A stretch of 64,000 bases of DNA from Priestia iocasae (GCF_016909075.1 NZ_JAFBFC010000002.1:1-64000), one strand, 5' to 3'. Counted from the first letter of the stretch, positions 1 to 9,099 are shown. Notes: a model not told the origin generated them from the letters alone. Numbers and translations are program-made.

Positions 1-580
1 CACGTAAAGATGAATCTTTCGACTTTTCCTGATTCGGCTTTGCACGTACAGATTCATCTTTCGACTTTTCCTGATTTGGCTTTGCACGTACAGATTCATC
101 TTTTGGCTTTTCCTTATTGAGCTTTGCACGTAAAGATGAATCTTTTGGCTTTTCTTCATTTGGCTTTGCACGTAAAGATGAATCTTTCGACTTTTCCTGA
201 TTCGGCTTTGCACGTACAGATTCATCTTTCGACTTTTCCTGATTTGGCTTTGCACGTACAGATGAATCTTTTGGCTTTTCCTTGTTTGGCTTTGCACGTA
301 CAGATGAATCTTTTGGCTTTTCTTTATTCGGCTTTGCGCGTACAGATTCATCTTTCGGCTTTTCCTGATTCGGCTTTGCACGTACAGATTCATCTTTCGA
401 CTTTTCCTTGTTTGGCTTTGTGCGTACAGATTCATCTTTCGATTTTTCCTTATTCGGCTTTGTGCGTACAGATTCATCTTTCGATTTTTCCTGATTCGGC
501 TTTGCACGTACAGATGAATCTTTCGACTTTTCCTTATTGAGCTTTGCACGTACAGATTCATCTTTTGGCTTCTCATCTAA
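1..580 (-). repeat. 42-bp coding tandem repeat in rsgI tail
   Basis: The element CACGTA (or a one-base variant) recurs at 1, 43, 85, 127, 169, 211, 253, 295, 337, 379, 421, 463, 505 and 547, exactly 42 bp apart with no indels. Each unit encodes 14 residues of the pattern K-P/L-N-x-E-K-x-K-D-E/S-S-V/L-R-A/T. Variation is mostly at three codons (DES/DSS, V/L, S/P). The array continues beyond the left edge. Confidence 0.95.
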
Positions 581-1408
581 AGGAAAGCCTTCGAGATTTT
601 TCTCCATTCGTTTTGCGTATGCTGCTGATGAATTCGTCAACTTCTCTTCATTCAACTGTTCTTGAAAAGGAATCGGTTGAACGGATGGCGTTATCGGCTT
701 TGGAGATTCATTCTCTACTTGGTCGTTTTCTTTACTTTGTGATAAAGGTGTTTCATTCTCTTTTACAAAAGAGCCTGTTGAAATTCCCTGTTTTACCGCT
801 TTTTCTCTTGTATCGTTAGAAGAACGAACGGTTTCAAACGTATAAGACTTCCATTCATGCTTCACTTGTTGAATCTCGGTTGATAAGTGTTGTTTGTACT
901 TTTCATTTTTCTTATCTTTTACAACCGTTGTAATGAATACTTTGTTTGTTTCCTTTAAATACCCCTGCTTCTGACTTTCTTTTAATAAGTTTGTTGTAAC
1001 GTCATGAAGCGATTGATGTTTCCATGCTGAAAGACGCTGAATAAGCTCTTTCCCCTCTTCATTAAATGCTTGAATCTTGATTACTTCATAGTCCTGATTC
1101 ACGCTTAATTCTAAGCTAGGATTAATATCAATCGACATATATGCATACACCTGCTGTTGCGTGTAATAAGGAATGATAAAGACCAACATCATCGCAACAG
1201 TTAAGGTACCGATGAACAAAGGCTTCCATGCTTTACGTTTAGAAGCAAGTCGTGTTGCTTCTATTTCCTGCACATGAAAAGGAAAAAACGACATTTCTTC
1301 CCCTAGTTCATACTGTTTATGCTCATTTCTCGTTTTTACAAACTCGCCTTCAGGGGTTAACAATGTAACGTAATCTGATGTGACTTCCATGACAATTCCT
1401 TTTTTCAA
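1..1408 (-). CDS. rsgI: RsgI-type anti-sigma-I factor (3' end outside window)
   Basis: Membrane anti-sigma factor that would hold SigI inactive. The N-terminus (LKKGIVMEVTSDYVTLLTP) matches the cytoplasmic RsgI_N domain. One membrane segment follows at about residues 69-87, then an extracellular domain containing YMSIDINPSLELSVN, typical of RsgI. After a Pro/Glu-rich linker, the protein becomes a perfect-period tandem array of a 14-residue hydrophilic unit (consensus KPNQEKSKDESVRA) that runs off the left edge. The TTG start at 1408 overlaps the sigI stop by four bases (TTGA), so the genes are translationally coupled. RsgI tails of this kind vary between species and are thought to sense envelope or substrate signals; the function of this repeat is unknown. 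The start is chosen by overlap and by alignment to the known N-terminus. Confidence 0.88.
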   Translation of the reverse strand, partial: MKKGIVMEVTSDYVTLLTPEGEFVKTRNEHKQYELGEEMSFFPFHVQEIEATRLASKRKAWKPLFIGTLTVAMMLVFIIPYYTQQQVYAYMSIDINPSLELSVNQDYEVIKIQAFNEEGKELIQRLSAWKHQSLHDVTTNLLKESQKQGYLKETNKVFITTVVKDKKNEKYKQHLSTEIQQVKHEWKSYTFETVRSSNDTREKAVKQGISTGSFVKENETPLSQSKENDQVENESPKPITPSVQPIPFQEQLNEEKLTNSSAAYAKRMEKNLEGFPLDEKPKDESVRAKLNKEKSKDSSVRAKPNQEKSKDESVRTKPNKEKSKDESVRTKPNKEKSKDESVRAKPNQEKPKDESVRAKPNKEKPKDSSVRAKPNKEKPKDSSVRAKPNQEKSKDESVRAKPNQEKSKDSSLRAKPNEEKPKDSSLRAKLNKEKPKDESVRAKPNQEKSKDESVRAKPNQEKSKDSSLR

Positions 1409-2154
1409 GAATTGAGCACCCCTTTTAAATAGTCTTTCAAGTATACGTAATCCCCCGTTAGGATAATGACCATGGCAATAATGTATTTACGATTTCGCTC
1501 AATGGTCTTTCGACTCACGGCCACATGCTTTTCCACGAGACGAATAGGAAGCTGTTTCTTCTTGAACAATTTTGCTTTCACTTCTTCATTGTTAGCAATG
1601 AATGTTGCAACTTCAATTGCATTAATTCTTGCATCTGCATGCTTTGGAGATTGATCCACAATTTCATAAAATGACAGCTGAAAGGTTTTTAGCATCGACT
1701 GAAAATGGAGAATTTCATCTTTCCTAAACTCTTGTTCAATCTGCTTAATGTGTTCATGAAGAGATAAATGAGCCTCAATTTTTGTTTGAGCAAATTCATC
1801 TTCCTCTTCTTCATATGCTTGTAAATGAAAAGTTTGAACACGAGCTTCCTTTCGAATATGGTCAATAACACGACGCTTAATAATCAAGTCAGCAAACGCA
1901 AGAAGAGAGCTTCCCTTTTCTTTTGTATATTTTTCAATAGCTTCATTAAAAGCGATGAGACCAATGCTAAATTCGTCGTCTGACTCTTCAATATACCTTT
2001 TACAAACACTTGAAACAGCTTTTGCAATAAACGGCTTATATTGTTCAATCAAATCATTTTGTAGCTGCTGATCACCTTTTTGAACTTGTATCGCCATCTC
2101 TTCAAGTGTTCGATTGCGACCGAACTTAAAGAGTATGTTAAGCAATGGTTTCAC
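1405..2154 (-). CDS. sigI: RNA polymerase sigma factor SigI
   Basis: Alternative sigma factor of the SigI family (heat and cell-wall stress in B. subtilis). At 249 residues it has the family's usual length. Region 2 is seen as DDEFSIGLIAFNEAIEKY near residues 60-77 followed by RRVIDHIRKEARV, and the C-terminal SigI-specific DNA-binding segment includes RLVEKHVAVSRKTIERNRKY. The GTG start at 2154 (VKPLLNILFKFG) matches the known family N-terminus MKPxLxxLFK. An internal TTG three codons later sits better behind AGAGGTGA, so the exact start is uncertain. It is co-transcribed with rsgI. Confidence 0.93.
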   Translation of the reverse strand: MKPLLNILFKFGRNRTLEEMAIQVQKGDQQLQNDLIEQYKPFIAKAVSSVCKRYIEESDDEFSIGLIAFNEAIEKYTKEKGSSLLAFADLIIKRRVIDHIRKEARVQTFHLQAYEEEEDEFAQTKIEAHLSLHEHIKQIEQEFRKDEILHFQSMLKTFQLSFYEIVDQSPKHADARINAIEVATFIANNEEVKAKLFKKKQLPIRLVEKHVAVSRKTIERNRKYIIAMVIILTGDYVYLKDYLKGVLNS

Positions 2155-2178
2155 CTCTTTTATCTACATATCGTTCGT

Positions 2179-2203
2179 TTCGATTTGGTGTTTTTCGGGT
2201 GTT
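2179..2203 (-). promoter_or_regulatory. candidate sigma-I autoregulatory promoter of sigI-rsgI
   Basis: On the minus strand AACACCC (2203-2197) is followed after 14 bases by CGAA (2182-2179), about 25 bases before the sigI start. This resembles published SigI promoters (ACCCCC-like -35 and CGAA -10). Autoregulation is inferred. Confidence 0.4.
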
Positions 2204-2218
2204 TATAAAAAAATAAAT

Positions 2219-2247
2219 AGCCGCCTTTTGTTGGCGACTATTCATTA
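2219..2247 (-). terminator. terminator of the TerC-type gene
   Basis: Minus-strand stem AATAGTCGCC / GGCGGCTATT with a 7-base loop, followed by a T-rich run (TTATTTTTTTAT). It lies after the TerC stop and before the sigI promoter. Confidence 0.75.
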
Positions 2248-2321
2248 TAACGTAAACGATGATAACATGACTACTTATTCACAGATTTCAAATTTATCTT
2301 TTGTTTAACAAATTTTACGAT

Positions 2322-3140
2322 TTACTCATTTTCTACTTTTTTCATCATTTCTTCTGCATCTTTTTCAACTTCAGTTGGTGCTTCTTTTTTCTTCGATAAG
2401 AACCAACCACCAGCTGCAATGGCAATTAACACAATCCAGAAGAAGATTTTCCATAATTTTGATTCTGGAAAGTGCTCATCAATAATGGCAAGTTCAGGGT
2501 GAGCAAGTGTGTAAACGGCTAATTTAACCCCTACCCATCCAACAATTAAGAAGGCTGCTGTCTCAAGACCTGGACGCTCATTCAACAGTTTCACAAACCA
2601 TGTAGCTGCAAAACGCATAATGATTAATCCAATCAGACCACCTGCAAAGATCACTAAAAATTGACCGCCATCTAATCCACCTATTTGAGGTAAATTTGTA
2701 GTAGGTAAAGTAACGGCTAACGCAACCGCAGCTAAAATTGAGTCAACGGCAAACGCAATATCCGCGAGCTCTACCTTAATAACCGTTGGCCAAAACCCTG
2801 ATCCTTTTTCTCCTTTTTCTCCTTTTTCCTTTACTTTCTCATGGTCATCTTTTTTCACATATCGTTTGATGATGTGGTTAATGGCAATGAATAGTAAATA
2901 AATTGCACCAATTGCCTGCACTTGCCATACATCTACTAAGAACGAAATGGCAAATAATGACCCAAAGCGGAAAACAAACGCTCCTGCCAACCCATAGAAT
3001 AACGCTTTTTTACGCTGTTCGTCTGGTAAATGCTTTACCATAATGGCCATAACAAGCGCATTATCGGCTGCTAAAATCCCCTCAAGTGCGACGAGAACTA
3101 GTAGAACCCATCCATACTCTAACAACAATGCTGCATCCAT
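2322..3140 (-). CDS. TerC-family membrane protein, probable Mn exporter (MeeF/MeeY-like)
   Basis: Integral membrane protein of 272 residues with about seven hydrophobic segments. The family acidic motifs are present: EGILAADNALVMAIMVKHLP near residue 20 and ELADIAFAVDSILAAVA near residue 122. A charged cytoplasmic loop (KKDDHEKVKEKGEKGEKGSG) separates the halves, and the C-terminus is acidic. TerC relatives in Bacillus (YceF, YkoY) export Mn and help metallate secreted enzymes. The upstream yybP-ykoY riboswitch supports a manganese role. The start is preceded by GAGAGGAG at good spacing. Confidence 0.88.
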   Translation of the reverse strand: MDAALLLEYGWVLLVLVALEGILAADNALVMAIMVKHLPDEQRKKALFYGLAGAFVFRFGSLFAISFLVDVWQVQAIGAIYLLFIAINHIIKRYVKKDDHEKVKEKGEKGEKGSGFWPTVIKVELADIAFAVDSILAAVALAVTLPTTNLPQIGGLDGGQFLVIFAGGLIGLIIMRFAATWFVKLLNERPGLETAAFLIVGWVGVKLAVYTLAHPELAIIDEHFPESKLWKIFFWIVLIAIAAGGWFLSKKKEAPTEVEKDAEEMMKKVENE

Positions 3141-3207
3141 CTATTTGACTCCTCTCTTTTCTCTCTCTGTATTATTCTTTTTCCCATTTTCGACAAAGAA
3201 AACACAA

Positions 3208-3239
3208 AAAGACCTTTGCCAAAAATGGCAAAGGTCTTG
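3208..3239 (-). terminator. expression-platform terminator of the Mn riboswitch
   Basis: Minus-strand AAGACCTTTGCC pairs with GGCAAAGGTCTT across a 6-base loop, followed by TTTTT. The 5' arm is also the 3' end of the aptamer, so metal binding and termination are mutually exclusive. Transcription in high Mn is expected by analogy. Confidence 0.85.
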
Positions 3240-3350
3240 CTGAGCATACATGTATGCCAACAAAGCCGATGGATGAAGATCCATGTAATGACGACTTTGT
3301 TTCAGGTTTCCCTGACGCTACTCCCCTTTACTCTGAGAGAGATTCCGTAT
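3227..3350 (-). ncRNA. yybP-ykoY manganese riboswitch aptamer
   Basis: The minus strand shows the family's conserved blocks: AAAGGGGAGTAGCGTC at the 5' side, then GGCTTTGTTGGCATACA, a short hairpin, and TGCTCAGCAAGACCTTTGCC. This RNA class binds Mn(II) and switches on Mn efflux genes. It lies directly upstream of the TerC-type gene. Confidence 0.93.
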
Positions 3351-3487
3351 TAATTTGTTTTAATTTTATAAAGAATTTTCCAACTTGTCAATGGTTTTAT
3401 TTGATAGTTTAATCTATGTTCATGACAAATGGCGTATACCATTTTTCGCAAAAATTTCTATTACTTCCTATTTAAAAAGGAAAATCA

Positions 3488-5158
3488 TTACTTTTTCTTT
3501 TTAAATATTTTTCCTGCTTCTGTTGGAACGTAGAATTCACCTTTTTGGCTTTGAACGACTACACCTGGAAGTTTATATTCTTTTCCATTCACAATCATTA
3601 CATCTTTGTTCACTGGTAATGTTGCTGTTTTATCTCCTTTTGTAACAACTAATACAGGATTAGTTGGGTCCGTTACATCTGTACGGATGCTTGCTCCCTT
3701 AAACACATTCGTTGCTTCAGAGAATAGCTCGTTTGTTAGCTTTTCTAAATTAACGCCCATTGATTTTGCCATATGGTCGGCAAGGTCTGTATTATCGAAG
3801 AAACCAACTGGACGCTGTGGACCATACGAGTATAAGAACATATCCTCGCCTGTATGTCCTCCTGTTGTAAAGCCAATATTAGCGCGGTTCGCAAGCATTT
3901 GTACTAGAGCTGTACCAATTGCTTTGCTATCTTTTGCTGCATCTAGCTTTGCTTTTTCCTCAGAAGATAAGTTATCTAAACCGTAGAGCTTCGCCACTTC
4001 TTCTTTGTTTGATAAATCACTGTTTAACTTACTTAACGCACCTTCAACCGTCATATCTGCTTTTTTCAATGGATCAATGTAAGCTGATACAGGCGTTTTG
4101 TCATAGCCTTTTGTTGTCGCTTGGTTACCGATGGAAATTCCGCTGTTTCCGTGGTCAGATACCGCAATAACCATCGTATTTCCGTCTTTTTTCGCAAATT
4201 CTAATGCTTTTCCTACTGCTTCATCAAATGCTAACACATCACTGATAATCCCGATTGTATCGTTGCTATGTGCAGCCCAGTCTGGCTTACTACCTTCTAC
4301 AAATAAGAAGAAGCCATCCTTGTTTTTAGAAAGCGTAGAAATCGCTTTTCCTGTCATGTCTGCTACTGTTGGCTCTTCTGGGCGTGTTTTTGCACGATCC
4401 AAGTCGTAAGCTAACGCTGTGTTAGAGAATGAGCCCCAAATTTTATCAGACTTTGAATTCATTAATTCATCGCGTGTTTCAACAAAATCATAGCCTCGAT
4501 TGTTGATGACATTCATTAAGTCTTCCCCGTCTTTACGGCTTTTACTTGCTTGTCCAGGTGATAGAGAATCTTTCCCCCCACCTAAGATTACATCCATATT
4601 TTGATACACTTGCTGTTCACCAATCACATCAAAGTTATTGCGATCATGATGATGAGCAGAGAAGCCTGCTGGTGTGGCATGCTGAACTTCAGAAGTAGAG
4701 ACAATCCCTGTTGAGCGACCTGTTTTTTGCGCTCCTTCTAACACATTGGCTACCGGACGAAATTGATTTTCTTCCTTAATAGGGTCAACACCTGGTGTGT
4801 TCACAAGGGAAGGTAAAACCCCAACATAACCAGAGTTTGATTTATTTCCAGTGGCCATGGCTGTTGCAGCTGGAGCTGAGTCCGTAATGGCTGATTCGGC
4901 CGAATACGTCGTCACGCCACCTGCAACAAGCTGGTCCATATGTAATGGTGCACCTTTGTACCACCTTGCTAATGTCGTTGCACTAGAGCTTGTCCCGTCC
5001 ATGACCATCATGATGACGTTTTTCGCTTCTTCTGGCTTTACTTTTTTTCCTTCGTTTTTTGCTTCGGTTTGTGGTGAGAATTGACTAAAACCAAATGATC
5101 CTAAAGCAACGGCGCTTGCTAACGTTACGCCTAACATTTTTTTTGAAATTGTTTTCAA
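3488..5158 (-). CDS. secreted alkaline phosphatase
   Basis: Periplasmic or extracellular phosphomonoesterase that releases phosphate. The metal and nucleophile motifs are visible: NVIMMVMDGTSSSATT (first Asp), ITDSAPAATAMATG with the catalytic Ser in DSA, EGSKPDWAAHSND, SDHGNSG and TTGGHTGED. A signal peptide (KTISKKMLGVTLASAVALGSFGFS) starts the protein. The last ~60 residues (VLVVTKGDKTATLPVNKDVMI onward) look like a stalk/copper-amine-oxidase-N-like add-on. I chose the TTG start at 5158 because GGAGGAG sits just upstream and the signal peptide begins there; an ATG 8 codons earlier is possible. Confidence 0.9.
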   Translation of the reverse strand: MKTISKKMLGVTLASAVALGSFGFSQFSPQTEAKNEGKKVKPEEAKNVIMMVMDGTSSSATTLARWYKGAPLHMDQLVAGGVTTYSAESAITDSAPAATAMATGNKSNSGYVGVLPSLVNTPGVDPIKEENQFRPVANVLEGAQKTGRSTGIVSTSEVQHATPAGFSAHHHDRNNFDVIGEQQVYQNMDVILGGGKDSLSPGQASKSRKDGEDLMNVINNRGYDFVETRDELMNSKSDKIWGSFSNTALAYDLDRAKTRPEEPTVADMTGKAISTLSKNKDGFFLFVEGSKPDWAAHSNDTIGIISDVLAFDEAVGKALEFAKKDGNTMVIAVSDHGNSGISIGNQATTKGYDKTPVSAYIDPLKKADMTVEGALSKLNSDLSNKEEVAKLYGLDNLSSEEKAKLDAAKDSKAIGTALVQMLANRANIGFTTGGHTGEDMFLYSYGPQRPVGFFDNTDLADHMAKSMGVNLEKLTNELFSEATNVFKGASIRTDVTDPTNPVLVVTKGDKTATLPVNKDVMIVNGKEYKLPGVVVQSQKGEFYVPTEAGKIFKKKK

Positions 5159-5285
5159 TACGGTCTCCTCCGCTTTCTCCATTTTTTCAACACTAAAAAC
5201 AATAACAAAAGGATGTAAATGGAGCATGTCACTAGTATCAATCTATTGTAAATAATTATGACAATTTCTTTTCAATGGCATCCTT

Positions 5286-5315
5286 CGCATAAAAAGGGAA
5301 AACATGAACAAACTA
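5286..5315 (+). promoter_or_regulatory. candidate sigma-G promoter of the germinant receptor operon
   Basis: CGCATA at 5286-5291, a 17-base spacer, then CAAACTA at 5309-5315, one mismatch from the CATACTA -10 of sigma-G promoters. It is 42 bases before the first ger start. Germinant receptor operons are forespore genes, which fits. Confidence 0.5.
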
Positions 5316-5356
5316 CCACTAACAAAACGGCTTTATGTACAAGGGAGTATCCGACT

Positions 5357-6877
5357 ATGTTTAAAAACCTGTTCAAACGAGGACGTTCAGATAAACAACC
5401 GAACAAAAAGACATTTAATGAAATCATTGAACAGTTTAAGAAGTCTAGTGACTTTATGACGTTAGCTGTAGGGGCTCAGCATCGTAAATTTGTTATTACG
5501 TATTTTAAACAGCTTGTAGACGTGACAAGTGTCGAAGAAAAAGTCATTTCGCCTCTTCAAAAAATGGACTTTACGTTAAAAGATTTAAACGATGTTGAAA
5601 ACGTTATGCCAATCGAAGACATTTCTGTTACAGACGACACACAAGAAATTGAAGAAAAACTATTACGTGGCTATTTAATGTTTCAATTACATGTAGATGA
5701 TCGAAAAGTCGCGATGATTAAAGTACAAAGTCTCGATGCAGGCTTTCGAAAAGAAAACGACTCTGAAAACGAATTTAGTGTAGTAGGTCCGAAAGTCGGC
5801 TTAGTCGAAGATTTAGATGTGAACTTGTATTTAATGAGAAAAACGCTCATTTCAAGTAAATTAATATTCAAAGAACTATCGATTGGAACCATTTCAAAAA
5901 CTCGCGTCGTACTTGTGTATTTAGAAGATGTGACGAATCCGCAACACATTGACACGATGACACAGCGAATTGAATCCATTGACTTTGATGTTATTTTTGA
6001 TAGCACGATGCTTGAGCAGCTTGTTTCTGATAACTCCACAACGCCATTTCCACTCTTTTTAACCACAGAACGAATTGATCGCGTTGTGTTTACCCTTTTA
6101 AACGGACAAGTGGCGTTTTTTAGTAGCGGATCACCGTATGCGGTAACCGGTCCTTCCACCCTTTTAGATTTCTTTATTTCACCAGAGGATTATTATTTAC
6201 CTTGGGTACTTGGATCCTTCTTTCGAGTTATTCGTATATTTGGCGTATTTTTCTCTATCTTTGCCACACCACTTTATGTAGCCATCGTCACGTATCATTA
6301 CGAAATGCTACCGAAGGATTTGCTAGGACCGATTATTTTTTCAAGAACAAACGTCCCGTTCCCACCCGTCTTTGAGGTTCTATTTTTAGAGATTACAATT
6401 GAGTTGCTTCGAGAAGCTGGGGCACGTTTGCCAACAAAAGTCGGTCAAACACTCGGGATTGTTGGAGGGATTGTAATCGGACAAGCGACCGTAGAGGCAT
6501 CCTTAACAAGTAATATTCTCTTAATTATTGTTGCCTTATCAGCGCTCGCTTCGTTCACGACACCTATTTTTAAAATGTCAAACACAATTCGCTTGCTTCG
6601 TTTTCCATTTATTATTTTTGCAGCCCTTTTAGGGTTACCTGGAATTGTCCTTTGCTTCTCCTTTTTGATTGTTCATCTCATGCGCTTGCAGTCGCTTGGA
6701 ACACCTTATCTTGTTCCGATTTATCCGTTTCGACCAAACGGCTTTCGTGATTCATTTTTACGATTGCCGTACAGTCATACAGCAAAGCGCCCTAGCTTTT
6801 TGCGACCATTAACACCCACTCGATATAATTCACAAAAAGCAAAGAAAAAGAATGATCCAGATGTAAATAAGGAATAG
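5357..6877 (+). CDS. spore germinant receptor A subunit (GerA/GerKA family)
   Basis: Inner-spore-membrane subunit of a Ger receptor that senses nutrients. The hydrophilic N-terminal half (KKTFNEIIEQFKKSSDFMT and LLRGYLMFQLHVDDRK) is typical of the GerA family, followed by a C-terminal membrane part containing the hallmark PFPPVFEVLFLEITIELLREAG and LPTKVGQTLGIVGGIVIGQA. The start at 5357 (MFKNLFKRGRSD) follows AAGGGAG. It is 506 residues, a normal length. The downstream C and B subunits give an A-C-B order, as in B. subtilis gerK. The ligand cannot be read from sequence. Confidence 0.92.
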   Translation: MFKNLFKRGRSDKQPNKKTFNEIIEQFKKSSDFMTLAVGAQHRKFVITYFKQLVDVTSVEEKVISPLQKMDFTLKDLNDVENVMPIEDISVTDDTQEIEEKLLRGYLMFQLHVDDRKVAMIKVQSLDAGFRKENDSENEFSVVGPKVGLVEDLDVNLYLMRKTLISSKLIFKELSIGTISKTRVVLVYLEDVTNPQHIDTMTQRIESIDFDVIFDSTMLEQLVSDNSTTPFPLFLTTERIDRVVFTLLNGQVAFFSSGSPYAVTGPSTLLDFFISPEDYYLPWVLGSFFRVIRIFGVFFSIFATPLYVAIVTYHYEMLPKDLLGPIIFSRTNVPFPPVFEVLFLEITIELLREAGARLPTKVGQTLGIVGGIVIGQATVEASLTSNILLIIVALSALASFTTPIFKMSNTIRLLRFPFIIFAALLGLPGIVLCFSFLIVHLMRLQSLGTPYLVPIYPFRPNGFRDSFLRLPYSHTAKRPSFLRPLTPTRYNSQKAKKKNDPDVNKE

Positions 6878-6892
6878 TGAGGCATCCTGTCT

Positions 6893-7978
6893 ATGAAAAA
6901 ACGAGTGCTACTTATTATATTATGCATATTTCTTACAGTTGGATGTGCTGATCAGGAAATCATTGATGAGGTCCAAATTGTCAACTCGTACGGACTTGAT
7001 TTAGAAGACGACACAAAGATTAGAGGCACGATTTTGTATCCGATTTTTAAATACGGTCAAACCGAAGAACCAAGTATTATCGCCACAACGGCTGATACCA
7101 TTTTCGATATCCCGCTTCAGTTAAACAATAAATCATCGTTACCGATTGCCTTTGGACAGCTTCGTAGTTTAATCATTGGGGAATCACTTTCTGAAAAAGG
7201 ATTAGATGATATTATTAATACCATTGCTCGAAATCCTGACTTAGGAAGAACACTGCAAATGGCGATTGTAAAAGGAAATGCGCATGAAATGTTGAGCTCG
7301 GTCACAAAGAAAAAAATTAGTGATTCACAATTCGTTTCAAATTTGATTGAGCAAAATATTAAAACAGAAAACTTACCGCGCATTAATTTTCAAGTGTTTT
7401 TATTCAGTTTTTTTAGCGATGACCGAGACGCCTTTTTACCAATGCTAAAACAAGAGAAAGATGCGATTAAACTAACAGGCTTAGCGCTATTTGATAAGGA
7501 CAAAGTCGTTGGAACGATTAATATGTCTGAAACCTTTTTGTTTAAATTGCTTTCATCTGGCTCAAAACACGGTCGCTATTCCATGCATATTAAGGATGAT
7601 AACAAAAAAGGCGAGGTCACGCTTCAAAACATTCGAACCAAAACCAACTATGATCTTCACCATAAAGATGACAAGCCGTCCATTACGATTCATTTGAAGA
7701 TTGATGGTCTTGTCAAGGAATACCCTGGCTGGATTAATTTAACAGACCCCAAAAATGTCACCATGGTTGAGGATAAGCTGAAAGAAGATATTGAAAAGCA
7801 AGGGAAGAAGCTACTCGAAAAGTTCCAAAAAATGAACATTGACCCTATTTGTTTTACAGACTATATTCGCAGTCGCACACGAGGTTTTGACTCGAAAAAA
7901 TTTAAAGAAATATACTCAGACGTAGAATTTACCATCAAAGCTGAGATACAGCTCGTACAAACCGGAATTAATGAATAA
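6893..7978 (+). CDS. spore germination lipoprotein, Ger(x)C subunit
   Basis: Receptor C subunit, a lipoprotein on the outer face of the spore inner membrane. The signal sequence ends in the lipobox LTVGC (Cys18). The body matches the Ger(x)C family: DEVQIVNSYGLDLEDD, FGQLRSLIIGESLSEKGL, and the C-terminal domain with EDIEKQGKKLLEKFQKMNID. It is 361 residues. It begins 15 bases after the A subunit and is followed 17 bases later by the B subunit. Confidence 0.92.
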   Translation: MKKRVLLIILCIFLTVGCADQEIIDEVQIVNSYGLDLEDDTKIRGTILYPIFKYGQTEEPSIIATTADTIFDIPLQLNNKSSLPIAFGQLRSLIIGESLSEKGLDDIINTIARNPDLGRTLQMAIVKGNAHEMLSSVTKKKISDSQFVSNLIEQNIKTENLPRINFQVFLFSFFSDDRDAFLPMLKQEKDAIKLTGLALFDKDKVVGTINMSETFLFKLLSSGSKHGRYSMHIKDDNKKGEVTLQNIRTKTNYDLHHKDDKPSITIHLKIDGLVKEYPGWINLTDPKNVTMVEDKLKEDIEKQGKKLLEKFQKMNIDPICFTDYIRSRTRGFDSKKFKEIYSDVEFTIKAEIQLVQTGINE

Positions 7979-7995
7979 GAAGGAGGAACACAAAC

Positions 7996-9099
7996 ATGCA
8001 TAATACTGTTGATGAAAAGTTTCAAGTGTCTCCTTCTTTTCTTTTTTACCTCGTTCATGCAGGGCAAGTTGGTGTTGGAATCTTAGGCTATCAGCGCTAT
8101 ATCATTCGAGGTGCTGGACATGATGCATGGATTTCTACGATTATCTCAGGGATTAGTATATCGATTTTAATCTGGATGTGCTTTCATTTCCTCAAAAGAG
8201 AAAACACAGACGTTACTCATATTCATAAAATGTATTTCGGGAAATTTTTAGGTAGCATATTTAATCTTACCTTGGCGGTTTATTTTTTTATCTTTGCGCT
8301 AACCGTATATCGAAATTACATCGAAGTTCTTCAAGTGTGGATGTTTCCACAAATAAGCACATGGTTTATGTCATGTTTATTTCTACCGTTAATTTATTAC
8401 ATTTTAACTGGTGGGTTTCGAATCATTACGGGAATTGCATTTTTTGGGCTCATCCTGCCGCTTCCGCTTATATTATCGTTGATATTTCCAATTCAATACG
8501 GACAGGTTGAAAATTTACTCCCCATTCTGGATCATGGTGCTAGAGACTTGTTTGAATCATGCAAGATTGTCACATTTGAATATTTAGGATTTGAAGCACT
8601 GCTCGTTTACTATCCGTTTATTAAAAACGGACATTCGAATCAAAAGTGGGCTCATTATGGTGTTATGTTTAGTACTTTTATGTACACAATTGTCGCTGTC
8701 ATTTCGTTTATGTATTTTAGTCAAGGTCAGCTGTCTCAATCGATTTGGTCGACCCTTACGATGGCAAAAATCATTGAGATTCCATTTATCCAACGATTTG
8801 AGTATGTGGTTATTTCATTATGGCTACTCGTTGTGCTTCCCGTTATTACCATTAATGCATGGTGCACGGTTCGCATCATTAAAAACCAATTTGGGGGAAG
8901 GCCATCTATCTACGTATTACTTTTAATAATAGGTCTCTTTGCTTGTTCACTTGCTCTTGATAATCGAAAAGTCATTGATGAATGGAATAACAACATGTCA
9001 AAGATTGGGATGTACCTTATTTACTTTTACATTCCACTTCTCTTTCTCTTTGGCCTGATTCGATCAAAAATTAAAAAAGCGAGAGAACGCCATTCATAG
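7996..9099 (+). CDS. spore germination permease, GerB/GerKB subunit
   Basis: Polytopic subunit of the amino-acid/polyamine/organocation-related spore permease family, with about 10 membrane segments in 367 residues. LVHAGQVGVGILGYQRYII near the N-terminus is characteristic of the first helix of GerB proteins. A strong AAGGAGG lies just upstream. It ends the operon; the hairpin overlapping its stop is the terminator. Confidence 0.92.
   Translation: MHNTVDEKFQVSPSFLFYLVHAGQVGVGILGYQRYIIRGAGHDAWISTIISGISISILIWMCFHFLKRENTDVTHIHKMYFGKFLGSIFNLTLAVYFFIFALTVYRNYIEVLQVWMFPQISTWFMSCLFLPLIYYILTGGFRIITGIAFFGLILPLPLILSLIFPIQYGQVENLLPILDHGARDLFESCKIVTFEYLGFEALLVYYPFIKNGHSNQKWAHYGVMFSTFMYTIVAVISFMYFSQGQLSQSIWSTLTMAKIIEIPFIQRFEYVVISLWLLVVLPVITINAWCTVRIIKNQFGGRPSIYVLLLIIGLFACSLALDNRKVIDEWNNNMSKIGMYLIYFYIPLLFLFGLIRSKIKKARERHS

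Noticed and set aside
1-580. Regular 42-bp repeats as a CRISPR array
   Set aside because: Units are contiguous without unique spacers and encode one continuous protein repeat in frame with rsgI.
124-819. Plus-strand frames over the rsgI repeats
   Set aside because: They are antisense shadows of the tandem repeat and have no ribosome site.
3424-3446. AAATGG/CCATTT hairpin after the alkaline phosphatase gene as a terminator
   Set aside because: Short stem with no T run on the minus strand; too weak to list.
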